This document shows, piece after piece, positions 42,869 through 52,527 of a DNA stretch of 57,131 nt. Made by a program: the position numbers and the translations under genes. Origin of the DNA: Parvimonas sp035282405 (GTDB lineage: Bacteria; Bacillota; Clostridia; Tissierellales; Peptoniphilaceae); contig NZ_JAYKBP010000005.1 in NCBI RefSeq assembly GCF_035282405.1, positions 1-57,131 on the forward strand, in the 5' to 3' direction. Position 1 is the first letter of the stretch; each line of letters starts with the position of its first letter. The notes under the pieces were generated by a model. That model did no database searches. It was not told where the DNA came from and was given only the letters and a program-made list of their open reading frames with translations.

Positions 42869-44605
42869 CTATTTACTTGTTAATTCTATAAATTCATCAA
42901 TTTCCTCTTTTATGCTTTCAAGAGATTTTAACCAGAAATCTTTCTTAGTTAAATCAATATTCATAACTTTTGCAACGTCTTCACAAGTATTAATTGTAGT
43001 TGCTTCTAAAAGTTCTTGATATTTTTCTACAAATCCATTTGGATTTTCTCTGTAGATTGCATAAAGTCCTCTTGAGAAAAGTCCACCAAATGAGTAAGGG
43101 TAGTTATAGTATGAGAAACCAGCAGAATAGTAATGTGGTTTGCAAGTCCACATAAATGGATGGTAAGTTTTAGGATCAAGTCCGTCTCCATAAGTTTCTT
43201 TTTGAGCGTTTCTCATAATTTCTTCTAATTCTTCACTCATCATAAAGTGATCAAGTTTTCTTTCAAAAACTTCTTTTTCAAATAAGAATCTTGAATAGAT
43301 GTCAACAGTTATTTGAGCACAGTCAGAAATTTGAGATTCCATTAAAGTAATTCTGTCTTTTTCTGATGCTTCATTTAATGCTGCAGACATAATTAAATTT
43401 TCGTTGAAAATTGATGCTGTTTCAGCAACTGGCATTGGATAATCCCAATTTAAAGGTAGGTGATTTTCAACATGAAGTCCATGATAAGCATGACCTAATT
43501 CATGGGCAAGAGTTAAAACAGAAGAAAGACTTCCGTCAAAATTCATCATTACTCTTGATTGTTTTATAAATGGAAGATTGCTACAGAAAGCTCCACCAAC
43601 TTTTCCTTTTTTAGGGAAGTAGTCAATATAATTTTTATCAAAAGCTTCTTTAACCATTTTTACCATATCGTCTGAAAAAGTTGCAAAATGTTTCAATAAA
43701 AATTCTTGAGCTTCTTCAACTGTGAAAGTTCTGTCGCTTTCTCCGATACTTGCAAATAAGTCGTAGAATTTTAATCCACCGTCATATCCTAGAAGTTTAG
43801 CTTTATGCTTAAAATATCTTCTAAAATGTGGTAGGTAGTCGTCAATACTTGACCAAAGAGCAGTCAAAGTTTCTCTCTTTAATCTTGCATTTTCTAAAGA
43901 CTCATCAAGAGCAGTTTCAAAACCTCTCATCTTTGAAGTTGTATTCACTTCTTGTTTAATATTATTTAAAGAAAATGCGATTGAATCCTTTATGCTGTCA
44001 TAAAGTTTCAATTCACTGTAAAAAGCTTCTTTTCTTATATTTGCATCAGAGGAATAAGCTAAATTTCTAATTTCACTTAAAGTTTTTTCTTCGCCTTTAA
44101 ATTCTATTGATGCCTTTGATGTTAAGAAATTAAACATAAATTCCCAAGCATTTGAGCTTGAAAGTTTCATTTTTGCGATAACTTCTTCTATATCTTCTGG
44201 CAATACATGTTTTAAAGCCTCTTTTTTATTCTTAAAGAAGAATTCATAGTTCTTTAAATATTCATCCTTTGTAATATCAACAGTGATAGAACCTAAAAAT
44301 TTGTCTATTTTTGTAAAAGTTTTTGCATAATTTGAAAGTTTAGCATTCAAATTATTGCTATAATAAGTTGTTTTTTCATCAGTAGTGTTTATTGCCTGAT
44401 TAAGTTCTATAAATGAATAAATCCTATAAATTGTAGTATTAACTTCTTCTAAAATCTTTATAACAGCTTTTATGCAGTCAATACTATCTTCTAAATTAAT
44501 CTTTTCTAAATCAGTTAATAAACAATCTATTTTTTTGAAATCGTTTTGAAATTCATCACTATCATAAGAAGGATAAATTTCAATTAATGAATATTGTTGC
44601 TCCAT
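42869..44605 (-). CDS. pepF: Oligoendopeptidase F (M3 family)
   Basis: 578 residues. The zinc site HELGHAYH is at His368-Glu369...His372, with the second-site Glu in AETASIFNE. The C-terminal HPFMWTCKPHYYSAGFSYYNYPYSFGG region, shown here as its core YNYPYSFGG, is typical of PepF. It is cytosolic and cuts peptides of about 7-17 residues. An upstream Met at 44629 overlaps the preceding gene; the ATG at 44605 has AAGGAG 7 bases upstream. It lies 20 bases after the Spx/ArsC-like gene in one operon. Confidence 0.95.
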   Translation of the reverse strand: MEQQYSLIEIYPSYDSDEFQNDFKKIDCLLTDLEKINLEDSIDCIKAVIKILEEVNTTIYRIYSFIELNQAINTTDEKTTYYSNNLNAKLSNYAKTFTKIDKFLGSITVDITKDEYLKNYEFFFKNKKEALKHVLPEDIEEVIAKMKLSSSNAWEFMFNFLTSKASIEFKGEEKTLSEIRNLAYSSDANIRKEAFYSELKLYDSIKDSIAFSLNNIKQEVNTTSKMRGFETALDESLENARLKRETLTALWSSIDDYLPHFRRYFKHKAKLLGYDGGLKFYDLFASIGESDRTFTVEEAQEFLLKHFATFSDDMVKMVKEAFDKNYIDYFPKKGKVGGAFCSNLPFIKQSRVMMNFDGSLSSVLTLAHELGHAYHGLHVENHLPLNWDYPMPVAETASIFNENLIMSAALNEASEKDRITLMESQISDCAQITVDIYSRFLFEKEVFERKLDHFMMSEELEEIMRNAQKETYGDGLDPKTYHPFMWTCKPHYYSAGFSYYNYPYSFGGLFSRGLYAIYRENPNGFVEKYQELLEATTINTCEDVAKVMNIDLTKKDFWLKSLESIKEEIDEFIELTSK

Positions 44606-44625
44606 TTTTTTCTCCTTAATAAAAA

Positions 44626-44982
44626 TCATTTTTTGAGTAAAACATTCCAGTCTTTTTCTTTAAAACCGATAAGAAAAATCTTGTTTTCTTCGTCAATTAA
44701 GACAGGTCTTTTTACAAGAGAACCGTCATTTGCTAATAATTTAATAGCTTCATCAACAGAAAGATTTTCGAAATTTTCTTTTAAATTCAAATCTCTATAA
44801 GTCTTACCGCTTGTATTGAAAAGCCTCTTAATTCCCATGCTACCTTGAACAGCTTTGATTTGAGCTTTAGTTGGAGTTTTGTCTTTAAGGCTGATTTCCT
44901 TAAACTCAATTCCATTTTCCTTTAAGAACTTTTTTGCCCTTTTACAAGTTGTACAGTTGGGATATTCAAAAAAAAGTTTCAT
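44626..44982 (-). CDS. ArsC/Spx-family thioredoxin-fold protein
   Basis: 118 residues. The pattern YPNCTTCKRAKKFL gives a CxxC at 10-13, followed by KRPVLID, the conserved cis-proline block of the ArsC/Spx family. It is shorter in the C-terminus than true Spx and lacks ars neighbours, so a YffB-like reductase or redox regulator is more likely than arsenate reduction. AGGTG precedes the ATG. It is the first gene of an operon with pepF. Confidence 0.85.
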   Translation of the reverse strand: MKLFFEYPNCTTCKRAKKFLKENGIEFKEISLKDKTPTKAQIKAVQGSMGIKRLFNTSGKTYRDLNLKENFENLSVDEAIKLLANDGSLVKRPVLIDEENKIFLIGFKEKDWNVLLKK

Positions 44983-45438
44983 TATAACACCTCCAATGCT
45001 GATTGATTATATATTAATCAAAGTTTTACTAACTTATTTGTCTATTTAGACAAATTTAAATATAAATATGAACTTTATATTCCTGTATCAACGTATCTAT
45101 TTTATTCTAAAAACCTTAAATTAAGTTTAAAAGAAATTATATTAAAATATTTTTTCTAATTTTTAAGTCATAACATTAAAGTTGAATCTTTTTATATGAG
45201 TATTTTATTGATACAATTCTATCATTAATTTTAAATAAAATCAACAAAGGGTTAAAATAAACAAAGAAAAAAGCAAAAAATATTAATAAAAAAGTAAAAA
45301 TTATAAAAAAACATCAAAAATGTATTAAAAGGTATTGTGTAATGTATAGTACTGTGGTATGATATATATAAGATAATAAAAAAATAATGAATATAATAAA
45401 TTCCGATATAGAACAAACAACTAGAAAAGGAGGTAAAA
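44983..45438. other. Gene-free A/T-rich stretch between divergent operons
   Basis: 456 bases of about 80% A/T. It holds the PadR-operon promoter (45335-45363). No repeat family, gene or clear hairpin is visible in the rest. Confidence 0.6.
45335..45363 (+). promoter_or_regulatory. Promoter of the PadR operon
   Basis: TTGTGT and TATGAT are separated by 17 bases. PadR proteins usually bind their own promoter, but no clear operator palindrome was found by eye. Confidence 0.55.
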
Positions 45439-45762
45439 ATGGATACACAAATTAAAAAAGGTCTGTTGGATCTCTGTGTCTTAAGCTTTTTAATGGACAG
45501 AGATATGTATGGATATGAAATTGTTCAAAATATTTCAAAATCCATTGAAGTAAGTGAAGGCACTATATATCCGATTCTCAGGCGACTAAGTAAAGAGGGC
45601 TTTTTTGAAACTTATATTGTTGAATCAAACGAAGGCCCTGCAAGAAAATATTATAGAATTACCACTTCCGGAATGGGATATTATGATAATCAGGTGGAAG
45701 CGTGGGAAAAGTTAAAAAATGGGATGGATAGTATCTTAAAGAGAGGTGAAAATGATGAATAA
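45439..45762 (+). CDS. PadR family transcriptional regulator
   Basis: 107 residues, a winged helix: LDLCVLSFLMDRDMYGYEIVQ, then SEGTIYPILRRLSKEGF (recognition helix), then ARKYYRITTSGM (wing). The short C-terminus is of the dimerising subfamily-2 type. AAGGAGG precedes the ATG. It heads an operon with a DUF1700 protein and a membrane-anchored protein, an arrangement seen widely in Firmicutes where PadR controls the two membrane genes. Confidence 0.93.
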   Translation: MDTQIKKGLLDLCVLSFLMDRDMYGYEIVQNISKSIEVSEGTIYPILRRLSKEGFFETYIVESNEGPARKYYRITTSGMGYYDNQVEAWEKLKNGMDSILKRGENDE

Positions 45763-46744
45763 GGTAGAATATTTGGATGTCTTAAAAGATTATCTTTTAA
45801 AATATTATTCAGAAGAAGAGAGTTTAGATATTTTAAGAGATTATGAAGAATATTTTTTAAATGGTAAATTAGACGGAAAAACTGAGCAAGAGATTATTTT
45901 AGAACTTGGTTCTCCAAAAATAATTGTTCAGGATCTTAGATCTGAAGAAAAAACTGTTTTAAATAAACAAGGAATTTTATCAAAATTAACCCAAAAATTT
46001 GATAAATGGTTTGAAAAGAATTTGTCAGACAGATATTCAAGTGGAGAAATTGAAATTATGGAAAATAGATGTGATAAGGTGATTGAAAAATATGGAATTT
46101 TTGCATTTATGTTTCTTGCTATATTTTCAGTTATAGAAGTATCTGTAGGTCTTAGGTTTTTAACGGGAATTACAGAAATATTAGGTGTATATATCATTTC
46201 AATGTCCTTTCTAGTTAGAACTAATAAAGGATTACAGTCAAAAGGAGGAAAAATTTTAACATTTACTAATATTTTATTTATGATATTCTATTTAGTATTG
46301 ATGTTTAGAGGAACTAGTGATATTTTTAATGTTGGATTAAATTTAGCTTTTTTCATGGCTATTCTTAATTTGATTTTAATATTCCTCTTTTCAAATGGAA
46401 TGTTTTTCCTAATAATAATTTCTCTATTCTTTGCAATAATGCTAATAATTTTGGGAGGAATCTGGTTTTTGTTTATAGGAATTACCATTTTTGGAGTAGG
46501 ACTTGCTATTACATTAACTCCGATTACTCTAACAGCATTATCATCATTATCACTTAGCATATTATGGATAATCTTTCCAATAATGCTTGCTATGGGACTT
46601 TTCATAGCTATGAGTATTTTAATTAAATACTATTCAATACTCATATATAGATTAGTTTTAAAATATAATGACTGGATAAAAATAAAATTTATGTACTCAA
46701 GAGTTTATGGGCGAAAAACAAAGGAGGACGAATATGAAAGGTAA
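45755..46744 (+). CDS. DUF1700 (HAAS-domain) membrane protein
   Basis: 329 residues. The N-terminal HAAS domain (MNKVEYLDVLKDYLLKYYSEEE, with GSPKIIVQDL) is followed by about seven hydrophobic helices from residue 115 on. Longer starts exist (GTG 45746, ATG 45752), but the family usually begins MNK and the GAGAGG site is best spaced (8 bases) for 45755. It overlaps the PadR stop by 8 bases and the next gene by 11, so all three are coupled. HAAS proteins are membrane partners in stress-sensing modules; exact role unknown. Confidence 0.85.
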   Translation: MNKVEYLDVLKDYLLKYYSEEESLDILRDYEEYFLNGKLDGKTEQEIILELGSPKIIVQDLRSEEKTVLNKQGILSKLTQKFDKWFEKNLSDRYSSGEIEIMENRCDKVIEKYGIFAFMFLAIFSVIEVSVGLRFLTGITEILGVYIISMSFLVRTNKGLQSKGGKILTFTNILFMIFYLVLMFRGTSDIFNVGLNLAFFMAILNLILIFLFSNGMFFLIIISLFFAIMLIILGGIWFLFIGITIFGVGLAITLTPITLTALSSLSLSILWIIFPIMLAMGLFIAMSILIKYYSILIYRLVLKYNDWIKIKFMYSRVYGRKTKEDEYER

Positions 46745-47798
46745 ATATTTTAAACTGAAAGTATTGTCAATATTTTCTTTTTCTCTAATAGTTGTCGGTT
46801 TTACAGGGTCTTACAAAATGGTTTGTGAAGTTCAAAGGAGAGTTGATGAAGAAATTGATAAAAAATTGACTTATAGCTCTAAAGAAATTTTAAAAACCGA
46901 AAAAGAAATAAAATATTTAGACTTAAGCAGATATGAGGGTTACAATGTAGAAATAAAGAAAAGTCAAGATGAATACAATCGTATAACTGTAACTTACAAG
47001 GATAAATACTTTGAAAATGAAGCAAATTTTGATGAAAAAAATGAAAATAAAATTGATATTATAACCAAAAGAATTGATAACGAAAAAAATTCAAGATTTG
47101 ATTATGTAGGAAAAATGATTGAAAACTCTGTAATATATAATAAATTGTCATATTCTTTTATAAAGCCTTCAAAAAAAGAAGATAAAACTAAAATAGTTAT
47201 AGAAGTTAAAAATCCTATTGAAATTATGGGAACAGTAAAGGGAAGCGAAAAAAATGATTTACTGAAAAAGGAGTTGACTTACAGTGCTTACGATAAAAAT
47301 TTATTTTCTGGAAGTCCTATTAGGACCATACTTAATCAATTTAACGAATTCACGATTAAAGATGTAAATGATGAAAAAATTGAAATTCCAAATACTCACT
47401 TAAAAACTTTGAATTACACTACTGAAAAAATCGAAAAATTATTGATAGCAGGTAGAAGAGAAAATAAAAGCAAAGATTATGATACTACTGTTAATGTAGA
47501 TACAAAAAATGTCAAAGACTTTGTTGAAGTTGACTTAAACTCCTTAACTACGGATTTGAACATTACAGGTGCAAAAAAAGTTATACTTGAAGGAATGCCA
47601 AGTTCAGGAGAAATTGTAGTTAAATATAAAGTTAATGGAGAAGAAAAAAGTTTTGTAATAAATGAGTCTAACAAAAATAAAAAAACTCCAAGAAAAATAA
47701 TAAATATTGATAGTGAAAAAATATTTAGAACTCTAATGGATAATTCTCTAATTAAAGGAAATTTGGATAAGATATCTGATTTAAAAGAAGTTAAATAA
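46734..47798 (+). CDS. Membrane-anchored protein of the PadR/DUF1700 operon (DUF4097-like position)
   Basis: 354 residues. One N-terminal membrane helix (about 10-27) with the bulk outside. The body is beta-rich with charged linkers. The place in the operon is that of DUF4097/adhesin-like proteins, but the sequence match is weak, so the family is a guess. An upstream Met at 46707 has no ribosome site; the ATG at 46734 has AAGGAGG 6 bases upstream. Confidence 0.7.
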   Translation: MKGKYFKLKVLSIFSFSLIVVGFTGSYKMVCEVQRRVDEEIDKKLTYSSKEILKTEKEIKYLDLSRYEGYNVEIKKSQDEYNRITVTYKDKYFENEANFDEKNENKIDIITKRIDNEKNSRFDYVGKMIENSVIYNKLSYSFIKPSKKEDKTKIVIEVKNPIEIMGTVKGSEKNDLLKKELTYSAYDKNLFSGSPIRTILNQFNEFTIKDVNDEKIEIPNTHLKTLNYTTEKIEKLLIAGRRENKSKDYDTTVNVDTKNVKDFVEVDLNSLTTDLNITGAKKVILEGMPSSGEIVVKYKVNGEEKSFVINESNKNKKTPRKIINIDSEKIFRTLMDNSLIKGNLDKISDLKEVK

Positions 47799-47802
47799 TT
47801 GT

Positions 47803-47842
47803 AAAAAATGCAGATAGACTTTTGTTTATCTGCATTTTTTTA
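47803..47842 (+). terminator. Terminator of the PadR operon
   Basis: A 14-bp perfect stem AAAAAATGCAGATA / TATCTGCATTTTTT. Confidence 0.88.
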
Positions 47843-48139
47843 TCAACAAGCCTCGTTAAAGTTTTAAAAAATAATGCGTTACTAAATATTTACTATATTT
47901 TATTTAATTATTAAAATAAAAATAAAAGAAATATACAAACTTTATTAAAAAAGTATTGCAAAAATATTTATTATATAGTATAATATGGTAAAGTTAATAA
48001 GGATGTAAGTAAAGAAGTGGATTACACTTCTTAAATTTATATCTTTTGTATAACACAATGCAGTGAATTATTGTTAACGTGATTATTCGCAAAATACACG
48101 ACGAAAATTTCGTGTAAATACATAAAGGGGGATTTTATT
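47843..48139 (+). promoter_or_regulatory. Promoter and structured leader of peptide-binding gene 1
   Basis: TTGCAA and TATAAT (47956-47984) are separated by 17 bases. The leader of about 150 bases holds hairpins AAGAAGTG / CACTTCTT and ACACGA / TCGTGT; the latter sits shortly before the GGGGG ribosome site. No known riboswitch is recognised. Confidence 0.55.
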
Positions 48140-49894
48140 ATGAAAAAATTATCTAAAATTGTTGCGTTATACTTAGCAACAACATTTTTATTATCAGGTT
48201 GCAGTAATACTGAAAGGGCAAAAGAAAAAGTAGGTATTCAGGACAATATGGTTATCGAAAATGAAGGAACTCCAGTTGAAAATGCAACACTTAAAATTGC
48301 TTATGTTAGTGATTCTCCATTTACTGGTATTTTCCATCAAGCTTTTGCAAGTGGTAATCCAGATCAGGAAATTTTGGGATATTCTACAAATGGTACATTC
48401 AAATCTGATGAAAATTACAGATTAGTAAATGGTGGTGGAGCTGATATTGAATTTAAGCCAGAAGAAAAGAAAGTAATTGTAACTATTCATGAAAAATATA
48501 CGTGGAACGACGGAACTCCAGTAACTTCTGCAGATTTCTTAGAATATTATAAAATTATAGCTCATAAGGACTATACAGGTGTTCGTTTTAATGATGACAT
48601 GAGAAATGTAGTAGGAATAGAAGAATATAATAAAGGTGAAAGCAAAGAAATTTCAGGTTTTAAAACTTTAAGTGATAAGAAATTTGAAATTCACTTTAAA
48701 AAATTCAACCCTGGTATTCTTTGGGGTGGTGGAATTCCATATGAACCAGTTCCAAGCCATAAATTAAAAGATATTCCTGTTAAGGAACAAGAAGCTCATG
48801 ACATTACAAGGAAGAATCCATTATCTCCTGGCCCTTACTATATTAAAGAAATAGTTCCTGGACAACAAGTTGTTTTTGAAGCTAATCCATACTACTATAA
48901 GGGTCAACCAAAAGTTAAAAAGGTTATATGGAAAATTGTTCCATCATCACAAATCGTTGCTGCTTTACAATCAGGCGAATATGATTTAACTGTTAGTTTA
49001 AATGCTGACCTTTATAACAAGGTTAAAGAATTAAAGAATGTTCAAATCGGTGTCCAAGATGACTTATCTTATACTTATATAGGTTTTAAACTTGGTAAAT
49101 GGGATAATGAAAAGAAAGAAGTTGTAATGGATCCTAATGCAAAAATGGCAGATGTGAAATTACGTCAAGCTATGGCTTATGCTATTGACAATGACCAAGT
49201 TGGAGAAAAATTCTATCAAGGTTTAAGAAGGAATGCAACACAACTTATGATTCCTGCATTTAAAGAATACTATGATGAGTCATTAAAAGGATATACACTA
49301 AATATTGATAAAGCCAAAAAACTTCTTGATGAAGCAGGCTATAAAGATACTAATGGTGATGGTATTAGAGAAGATAAAAATGGTAAACCGTTCAAAATTA
49401 AATTTGCTTCAATGTCAGGTGGAGCTATTGCTGAACCTATAGCCAATTACTATATTCAACAATGGAAAAAAATTGGATTGGATGTTGAACTTACTACTGG
49501 AAGACTTATAGAATTTAACTCATTCTATAATAAAGTTCAAGCTGATGATCCCGAAATAGATATTTACCAAGCTGCTTGGGGAACAGGGTCTAACCCTAAT
49601 CCTACGGGGCTTTATGGAAGAAAAGCTCAATATAACTTCTCAAGATTTGCAACTCCGGAATTAGATTCGATTTTGGACAAGATTAATTCTTATGAAGCTG
49701 TTGATAAAGAATACAGAGCAAAAGCATACAAAGAATTTGCAAACTATATGTTTGAAAATGTACCAGTAGTACCTACTCTATTTAGAAAGGGTATAGTTGC
49801 TGTAAATAACAGAGTTAAGAAATGGGATATAACTCCAGGTTCAAACTTTGGGATAGCTGATGTTGAATTAACAGCTGATGCACCTATTAAATAG
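48140..49894 (+). CDS. Peptide ABC transporter substrate-binding lipoprotein 1 (OppA-like)
   Basis: 584 residues. The lipobox is LSGC (Cys21). The SBP_bac_5 pattern is clear: YTWNDGTPVTSADFLEYY, GPYYIKEIVPGQQVVF, ADVKLRQAMAYAIDN and the AKKLLDEAGYKDTNGDGIRED block. It captures oligopeptides outside the membrane and hands them to a permease. No permease or ATPase genes are adjacent, so it must use an Opp system encoded elsewhere. It is a tandem paralogue of the next gene, about 90% alike. Confidence 0.92.
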   Translation: MKKLSKIVALYLATTFLLSGCSNTERAKEKVGIQDNMVIENEGTPVENATLKIAYVSDSPFTGIFHQAFASGNPDQEILGYSTNGTFKSDENYRLVNGGGADIEFKPEEKKVIVTIHEKYTWNDGTPVTSADFLEYYKIIAHKDYTGVRFNDDMRNVVGIEEYNKGESKEISGFKTLSDKKFEIHFKKFNPGILWGGGIPYEPVPSHKLKDIPVKEQEAHDITRKNPLSPGPYYIKEIVPGQQVVFEANPYYYKGQPKVKKVIWKIVPSSQIVAALQSGEYDLTVSLNADLYNKVKELKNVQIGVQDDLSYTYIGFKLGKWDNEKKEVVMDPNAKMADVKLRQAMAYAIDNDQVGEKFYQGLRRNATQLMIPAFKEYYDESLKGYTLNIDKAKKLLDEAGYKDTNGDGIREDKNGKPFKIKFASMSGGAIAEPIANYYIQQWKKIGLDVELTTGRLIEFNSFYNKVQADDPEIDIYQAAWGTGSNPNPTGLYGRKAQYNFSRFATPELDSILDKINSYEAVDKEYRAKAYKEFANYMFENVPVVPTLFRKGIVAVNNRVKKWDITPGSNFGIADVELTADAPIK

Positions 49895-49918
49895 GAATAG
49901 TAAATGTATAAAATTAGC

Positions 49919-49949
49919 AAAAAGAAACTACGAAAGTGGTTTCTTTTTG
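49919..49949 (+). terminator. Terminator of peptide-binding gene 1
   Basis: The stem AAAAAGAAACTAC / GTGGTTTCTTTTT has a GAAA loop. A second small hairpin CATTTTGC / GCAAAATG follows at 49951-49969. Confidence 0.85.
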
Positions 49950-50378
49950 CATTTTGCAAAGCAAAATGTAATTGAAATTACAAAAATGTATAAAATATTA
50001 AAAAAATGTAACTTTTTCCAAAAATAAATAATTTTTTAATTAAAATAATTAAAAAATTCATAAAAATATTTTTAAGATTGAAAATAAGCCATTTTATCTT
50101 ATTATTTTTTTTTGCTTAAAATAAAAAACTGAATGAATTATTCAAGTGATAAAGTTATATATCGATTGATTAATATGTTTATTTTTTAATTTATCAAAAA
50201 AAACCTTTTATTTTGTACTTTGTTATGCTATAATCCTAATTGTAAAGATAAGATATGTTTCTTGGGGATCGAGTTCATCTCATCTATAATGCGGGTGTTA
50301 AAATTATCTCTTATGGCACACCGATTAGAAAACGATTTATCTTGAAAAATAAATATTTTTTCTCGAGGAGGATTTAAA
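49950..50378 (+). promoter_or_regulatory. Gene-free stretch with promoter and leader of peptide-binding gene 2
   Basis: A/T-rich sequence with a hairpin AATTTTTTAATT / AATTAAAAAATT near 50030-50060. An extended -10 promoter TGCTATAAT lies at 50226-50234. A leader of about 140 bases follows with comparatively G/C-rich patches (TTGGGGATCGAG, GCGGGTGT and GCACACCG) that may fold. It does not resemble the leader of gene 1. Confidence 0.5.
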
Positions 50379-52142
50379 ATGAAAAAAGCGTCAAAATTAA
50401 CAGCTTTAGCTTTAGCTGGGTTGATGATCCTTTCAGGCTGTGGAGCTAAGAATAATAAGGATGAAAAAGATAAACAAACAGGAGTTCAAGACAATATGCT
50501 TATCGAAAATGAAGGAACTCCAGTTCAAAATGCAACTCTTAAGATTGCTCATGTAAGTGATTCTCCATTTACAGGAATTTTCCATCAAGCATTTGCAGAT
50601 GGTAACCCAGATATGGAAATTTTGGGATATTCTACAAATGGTACGTTCAAAGCTGATGAAAATTACAGATTAGTAAATGGTGGTGGAGCTGATATTGAAT
50701 TCAAGCCAGAAGAAAAGAAAGTAATTATAACTATTCATGAAAAATATACATGGAATGATGGAACTCCAGTAACTTCAGCAGACTTCTTAGAATATTATAA
50801 AATTGTAGCACATAAGGACTATACAGGAGTTCGTTTTGATGCAGATATGAGAAATGTAGTTGGTATAGAAGAATACAATAAAGGTGAAAGTAAAGAAATT
50901 TCTGGTTTTAAAAAATTAAGTGATAAAAAGTTTGAAATTCATTTCAAGAAATTTAATCCTAGTATCCTTTGGGGTGGTGGAATTCCTTTCGAACCTGTTC
51001 CAAGTCATAAATTAAAAGATATTCCTGTTAAGGAACAAGAAGCTCATGATATTACTAGAAAGAATCCATTGTCTCCTGGACCTTACTATATTAAAGAAAT
51101 AATTCCAGGACAACAAGTTGTTTTTGAGGCTAATCCATACTACTATAAGGGTCAACCAAAAGTTAAAACTGTTATTTGGAAGATAGTTCCATCAGCACAA
51201 ATTGTTGCTGCTTTACAATCAGGAGAATATGATTTAACAGTTGGATTGAATGCTGACCTTTATAACAAGGTTAAAGAATTAAAGAATGTTAAAATAGGTA
51301 TTAAAGATGAGCTATCATATACTTATATAGGTTTTAGACTTGGTAAATGGGATCGTGAAAAGAAAGAAGTTGTGACAGATCCTAATGCAAAGATGGCAGA
51401 TGTTAAATTGCGTCAAGCCATGGGTTATGCCATTGATAATAATACAGTTGGAGAAAAATTCTATCAAGGTTTAAGAAGAAATGCAACACAACTTATGATT
51501 CCTGCATTTAAAGAATATTATGATAATTCATTAAAAGGATATACTTATGATATAGAAAAAGCTAAGAAACTTCTTGATGAAGCAGGTTATAAAGACGTTA
51601 ATGGAGATGGAATTAGAGAAGATAAAAACGGTAAACCTTTCAAAATTAAATTTGCATCAATGTCAGGTGGAGCTATTGCTGAACCTATAGCTAACTACTA
51701 TATTCAACAATGGAAACAAATTGGCTTAGATGTTGAACTTACTACTGGAAGACTTATAGAATTTAACTCATTCTATGATAAACTAAAAGCTGATGATCCT
51801 GATATAGATATTTACCAAGCAGGCTGGGGAACTGGATCAAATCCTAACCCTACAGGTTTTTATGGAAGAAATTCTGCTTTTAACTTCTGTAGATTTGCAA
51901 CTCCGGAATTAGATAAGATTTTGGATAAGATTAATTCATATGAAGCTGTTGATAAAGACTACAGAGCAAAAGCATACAAAGAATTTGCAAACTATATGTT
52001 TGAAAATGCACCTGTTATTCCTACAATGTTTAGAAAAGGTATAGTAGCTGTAAATAACAGAGTTAAGAAATGGGATATAACTCCAGGTTCTGATTTTGGT
52101 CTATTTGATGTTGAATTAACAGCTGATGCACCTATTAAATAA
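50379..52142 (+). CDS. Peptide ABC transporter substrate-binding lipoprotein 2 (OppA-like)
   Basis: 587 residues. Lipobox LSGC (Cys21), then an Asn/Lys/Asp-rich linker that differs from paralogue 1. The rest matches it nearly throughout, including the ligand-domain blocks and the shared C-terminal ADAPIK. Scattered changes (for example GLYGRKAQYNFS versus GFYGRNSAFNFC) may alter peptide preference. AGGAGG precedes the ATG. It has its own promoter and terminator, so the pair can be expressed independently. Confidence 0.92.
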   Translation: MKKASKLTALALAGLMILSGCGAKNNKDEKDKQTGVQDNMLIENEGTPVQNATLKIAHVSDSPFTGIFHQAFADGNPDMEILGYSTNGTFKADENYRLVNGGGADIEFKPEEKKVIITIHEKYTWNDGTPVTSADFLEYYKIVAHKDYTGVRFDADMRNVVGIEEYNKGESKEISGFKKLSDKKFEIHFKKFNPSILWGGGIPFEPVPSHKLKDIPVKEQEAHDITRKNPLSPGPYYIKEIIPGQQVVFEANPYYYKGQPKVKTVIWKIVPSAQIVAALQSGEYDLTVGLNADLYNKVKELKNVKIGIKDELSYTYIGFRLGKWDREKKEVVTDPNAKMADVKLRQAMGYAIDNNTVGEKFYQGLRRNATQLMIPAFKEYYDNSLKGYTYDIEKAKKLLDEAGYKDVNGDGIREDKNGKPFKIKFASMSGGAIAEPIANYYIQQWKQIGLDVELTTGRLIEFNSFYDKLKADDPDIDIYQAGWGTGSNPNPTGFYGRNSAFNFCRFATPELDKILDKINSYEAVDKDYRAKAYKEFANYMFENAPVIPTMFRKGIVAVNNRVKKWDITPGSDFGLFDVELTADAPIK

Positions 52143-52168
52143 GAAGTAAAATTTATAAATATAATTTA

Positions 52169-52191
52169 AGAAATCACAAAAGTGGTTTCTT
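52169..52191 (+). terminator. First hairpin after peptide-binding gene 2
   Basis: AGAAATCAC / GTGGTTTCT with an AAAA loop. It is homologous to the terminator after gene 1, showing that the duplication included the 3' end. Confidence 0.6.
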
Positions 52192-52231
52192 AAAGCACAG
52201 ACAAAACATAAATTTTGTCTGTGCTTTTTTA
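52192..52231 (+). terminator. Main terminator of peptide-binding gene 2
   Basis: A 15-bp stem AAAGCACAGACAAAA / TTTTGTCTGTGCTTT is followed by T. Confidence 0.9.
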
Positions 52232-52248
52232 TGTATTTTTGTTGGTTC

Positions 52249-52453
52249 AGTAACTAAGGTTGGGGAGTAAAAGATCCTCAGCCTTTTAATTTAAAAAAAA
52301 GCAAAAAAATTGCACTTATAAAAAAATATCCTAAAATAGTAGTAATCACAAAACCAGAAAGGATGTGTTTAATAAGTGCAATATAATAATATCATAAATT
52401 CATTAGATTTAAAAGTGTTAATTAATAAAAAATATGTTATTTTATTATTATAA
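52249..52453 (+). mobile_element. Possible insertion-sequence relic (transposase N-terminus only)
   Basis: A hairpin AAGGTTGGGGA / TCCTCAGCCTT (52256-52287) is followed by a 10-base inverted repeat ATTGCACTTA / TAAGTGCAAT (52309-52318, 52373-52382). A short frame then starts with GTG at 52376 (VQYNNIINSLDLKVLINKK, stop at 52453). The NNIINSLDLK start resembles the N-terminus of ISL3-type transposases of clostridia, but only by memory and over few residues. No rest of a transposase follows. Confidence 0.35.
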
Positions 52454-52527
52454 TTTACAAAGTTTTAAAGATTTATCAAAATTCATAAATTATTTAAAAT
52501 AACCTTTTTTATAATCATTAGTTATGG

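Noticed and set aside
44626..44982. Arsenate reductase ArsC
   Set aside because: The fold and CxxC fit the broad family, but no ars genes are adjacent and the single-domain form matches YffB/Spx-like proteins better.
47843..50378. Known riboswitch upstream of the peptide-binding genes
   Set aside because: I compared the G/C-richer patches with SAM, glycine, c-di-GMP, guanidine and T-box signatures by eye and none fit.
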